From: an uncultured Prevotellaceae bacterium
GTDB taxonomy: Bacteria; Bacteroidota; Bacteroidia; Bacteroidales; Bacteroidaceae
Length of the DNA stretch: 64,000 nucleotides
NCBI GenBank assembly: GCA_900318685.1
Contig: ONLL01000018.1
Coordinates: forward strand, 1-64,000
Direction: 5' to 3'
The notes under the pieces are model-generated. The model was not told where the DNA came from. It made no database searches and was given only the letters and a program-made list of their open reading frames with translations. Shown here in pieces: positions 63,181-64,000 of this stretch; within the stretch, counting starts at the first letter, position 1; each line of letters begins with the position of its first letter. A program made the translations under genes and the position numbers.

Positions 63181-64000
63181 ATGACCAAATATTTAGATAG
63201 AATAGCTAATTGGTACTTCAACCGGAACACACTTCCATTCTGGTGTATACTTCTGATTGATAACGCCATTGTTTTTGCATCCTACCTTTTCGTATTCCTG
63301 CTCTTCAACCGCAGCGTGCGCACGATGCACACAATGGAGTTGTTGTCCCTGTCGATTGTCATCTTCCTGATCTTCTACAACATCGGTTTCCGCATCTTCC
63401 GCACCTATTCCGGTATCCTGCGCTATTCCACGTTTGTAGACTTGCAGCGTGTGGGCTACGCGATGATTTTCGGGTCGAGCATAGCCTTTATTATCCACAA
63501 GTTGCTCATGGACCACTCGGAGATGTTCACACTCATTACCGGATCGCAGATTGTTGCGGCATTTGCTGTCGCCACATTCCTCATGTGGATCCTGCGCATC
63601 ATGGTGAAGACTTTCTACGATGTAGCTTTTGCCAGCAGAAGAGCTAAGCGCACCTATATCTACGGTGTAAAGAACGACGGTATTGCTATCGCCAAGCATA
63701 TACGAACAGAGAAACCCATGCACTTCCAGCTAAAAGGCTTTGTCACAATTGAGAAGGATATGGAAGGGCATATTCTCATGGGCTCGAAGGTGCGGATGGT
63801 AGACGAGCATATTGTAGAGACGATGAAAGCCAACAAGATTGAGGCACTTATCGTCTCCCCTTATCGTCTGCGTGACTTCCGCAACAACCAGCACTTCCAG
63901 GATGAACTGATCAAGGCAGGAATCAACATTTATATCGAGCAGCGCGAAAAGGAGATGACGGGCACAGAACAAGCCCTAGGCTCAGAGCCGCAGCTGAAGG
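63181..64000 (+). CDS. FlaA1/CapD-type polysaccharide biosynthesis protein, partial
   Basis: The first about 273 codons of a longer protein that runs off the window. MTKYLDRIANWYFNRNT opens four hydrophobic helices (about residues 15-140), followed by RTYIYGVKNDGIAIAKHI and the start of a CoA-binding-like domain (about 160-270). This is the membrane part and N-terminal domain of WbpM/CapD-type nucleotide-sugar 4,6-dehydratases. The Rossmann dehydratase domain must lie outside the window. Confidence 0.85.
   Translation, partial: MTKYLDRIANWYFNRNTLPFWCILLIDNAIVFASYLFVFLLFNRSVRTMHTMELLSLSIVIFLIFYNIGFRIFRTYSGILRYSTFVDLQRVGYAMIFGSSIAFIIHKLLMDHSEMFTLITGSQIVAAFAVATFLMWILRIMVKTFYDVAFASRRAKRTYIYGVKNDGIAIAKHIRTEKPMHFQLKGFVTIEKDMEGHILMGSKVRMVDEHIVETMKANKIEALIVSPYRLRDFRNNQHFQDELIKAGINIYIEQREKEMTGTEQALGSEPQLK

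Noticed and set aside
1-64000. Prophage, integrative element or insertion sequence
   Set aside because: No integrase, transposase, relaxase or phage structural gene is seen, and the tRNA-Arg is not flanked by an integrase.

Overview
The window is chromosomal DNA from a member of the Bacteroidetes, most likely order Bacteroidales and family Prevotellaceae (Prevotella or Segatella type). Three things point there. Promoters carry the Bacteroidetes -7 element TAnnTTTG close to start codons, with no regular Shine-Dalgarno sequences. The protein set is typical: BspA-type leucine-rich repeat proteins, a C10 (streptopain-type) protease, DUF3078, DUF2264 and SusC/RagA-style carboxypeptidase regulatory domains, and a TPM-free lutABC/lctP lactate locus. 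Two secreted proteins end in a short tail of the form LQGxRxS...KGIYIxDGxK. I see no rRNA, prophage, insertion sequence, CRISPR array or classical defence island.

Layout. Positions 1-9679 hold a lactate-oxidation locus. A large FAD/Fe-S dehydrogenase, a porin and a Bax-inhibitor-1-like protein run leftward, opposite lactate permease and lutABC running rightward. Positions 9687-15334 hold a tightly overlapping leftward cluster: phosphoesterase, small membrane protein, rfbB, a 96-residue sigma-region-4-like protein, a duplicated PH-like membrane protein, purT, an FdtA-type ketoisomerase and a GNAT/FemAB-like acyltransferase. After a gene-free repeat-rich gap (15335-16136) come a cytidylate-kinase-like protein and a MATE exporter (leftward), a subtilisin-family protease with xseA-xseB (rightward), an outer-membrane barrel, and ilvE-trmB-LRR protein-rubrerythrin. 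Positions 26387-34730 run leftward: clpB, proA, a carboxypeptidase-regulatory-domain protein, proB and a DUF2264 protein.

Positions 34800-36160 form an AT-rich patch with a broken secreted gene and a hypothetical protein whose two halves differ in composition. A Dna2-like nuclease-helicase and a threonine-dehydrogenase-like SDR follow leftward. Then come a C10 protease, an acyl-CoA ligase with its HTH-cupin regulator, an ECF sigma factor with three downstream envelope genes, malQ, mltG, asparaginase with a second porin, tRNA-Arg(ACG), a DUF3078 protein and yidC. The right end (58181-64000) is a polysaccharide region: GT2 glycosyltransferase, GH78 rhamnosidase, WecA-like transferase, sugar-phosphate transferase and the start of a FlaA1/CapD-type dehydratase.

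The most unusual content is in the intergenic DNA. Five tandem heptamer arrays lie immediately 3' of stop codons, always in the same orientation to the upstream gene, and nearly every unit contains a stop triplet. Because 7 is not a multiple of 3, three units close all reading frames. Separate gaps hold 22-bp-period palindromic arrays, an 11-bp-period inverted array, a perfect 24-bp inverted pair and 23/24-bp direct repeats. Among proteins, the Dna2-like helicase without a visible Fe-S cluster and the stand-alone sigma-4-like protein beside a duplicated PH-like membrane protein are the best leads.
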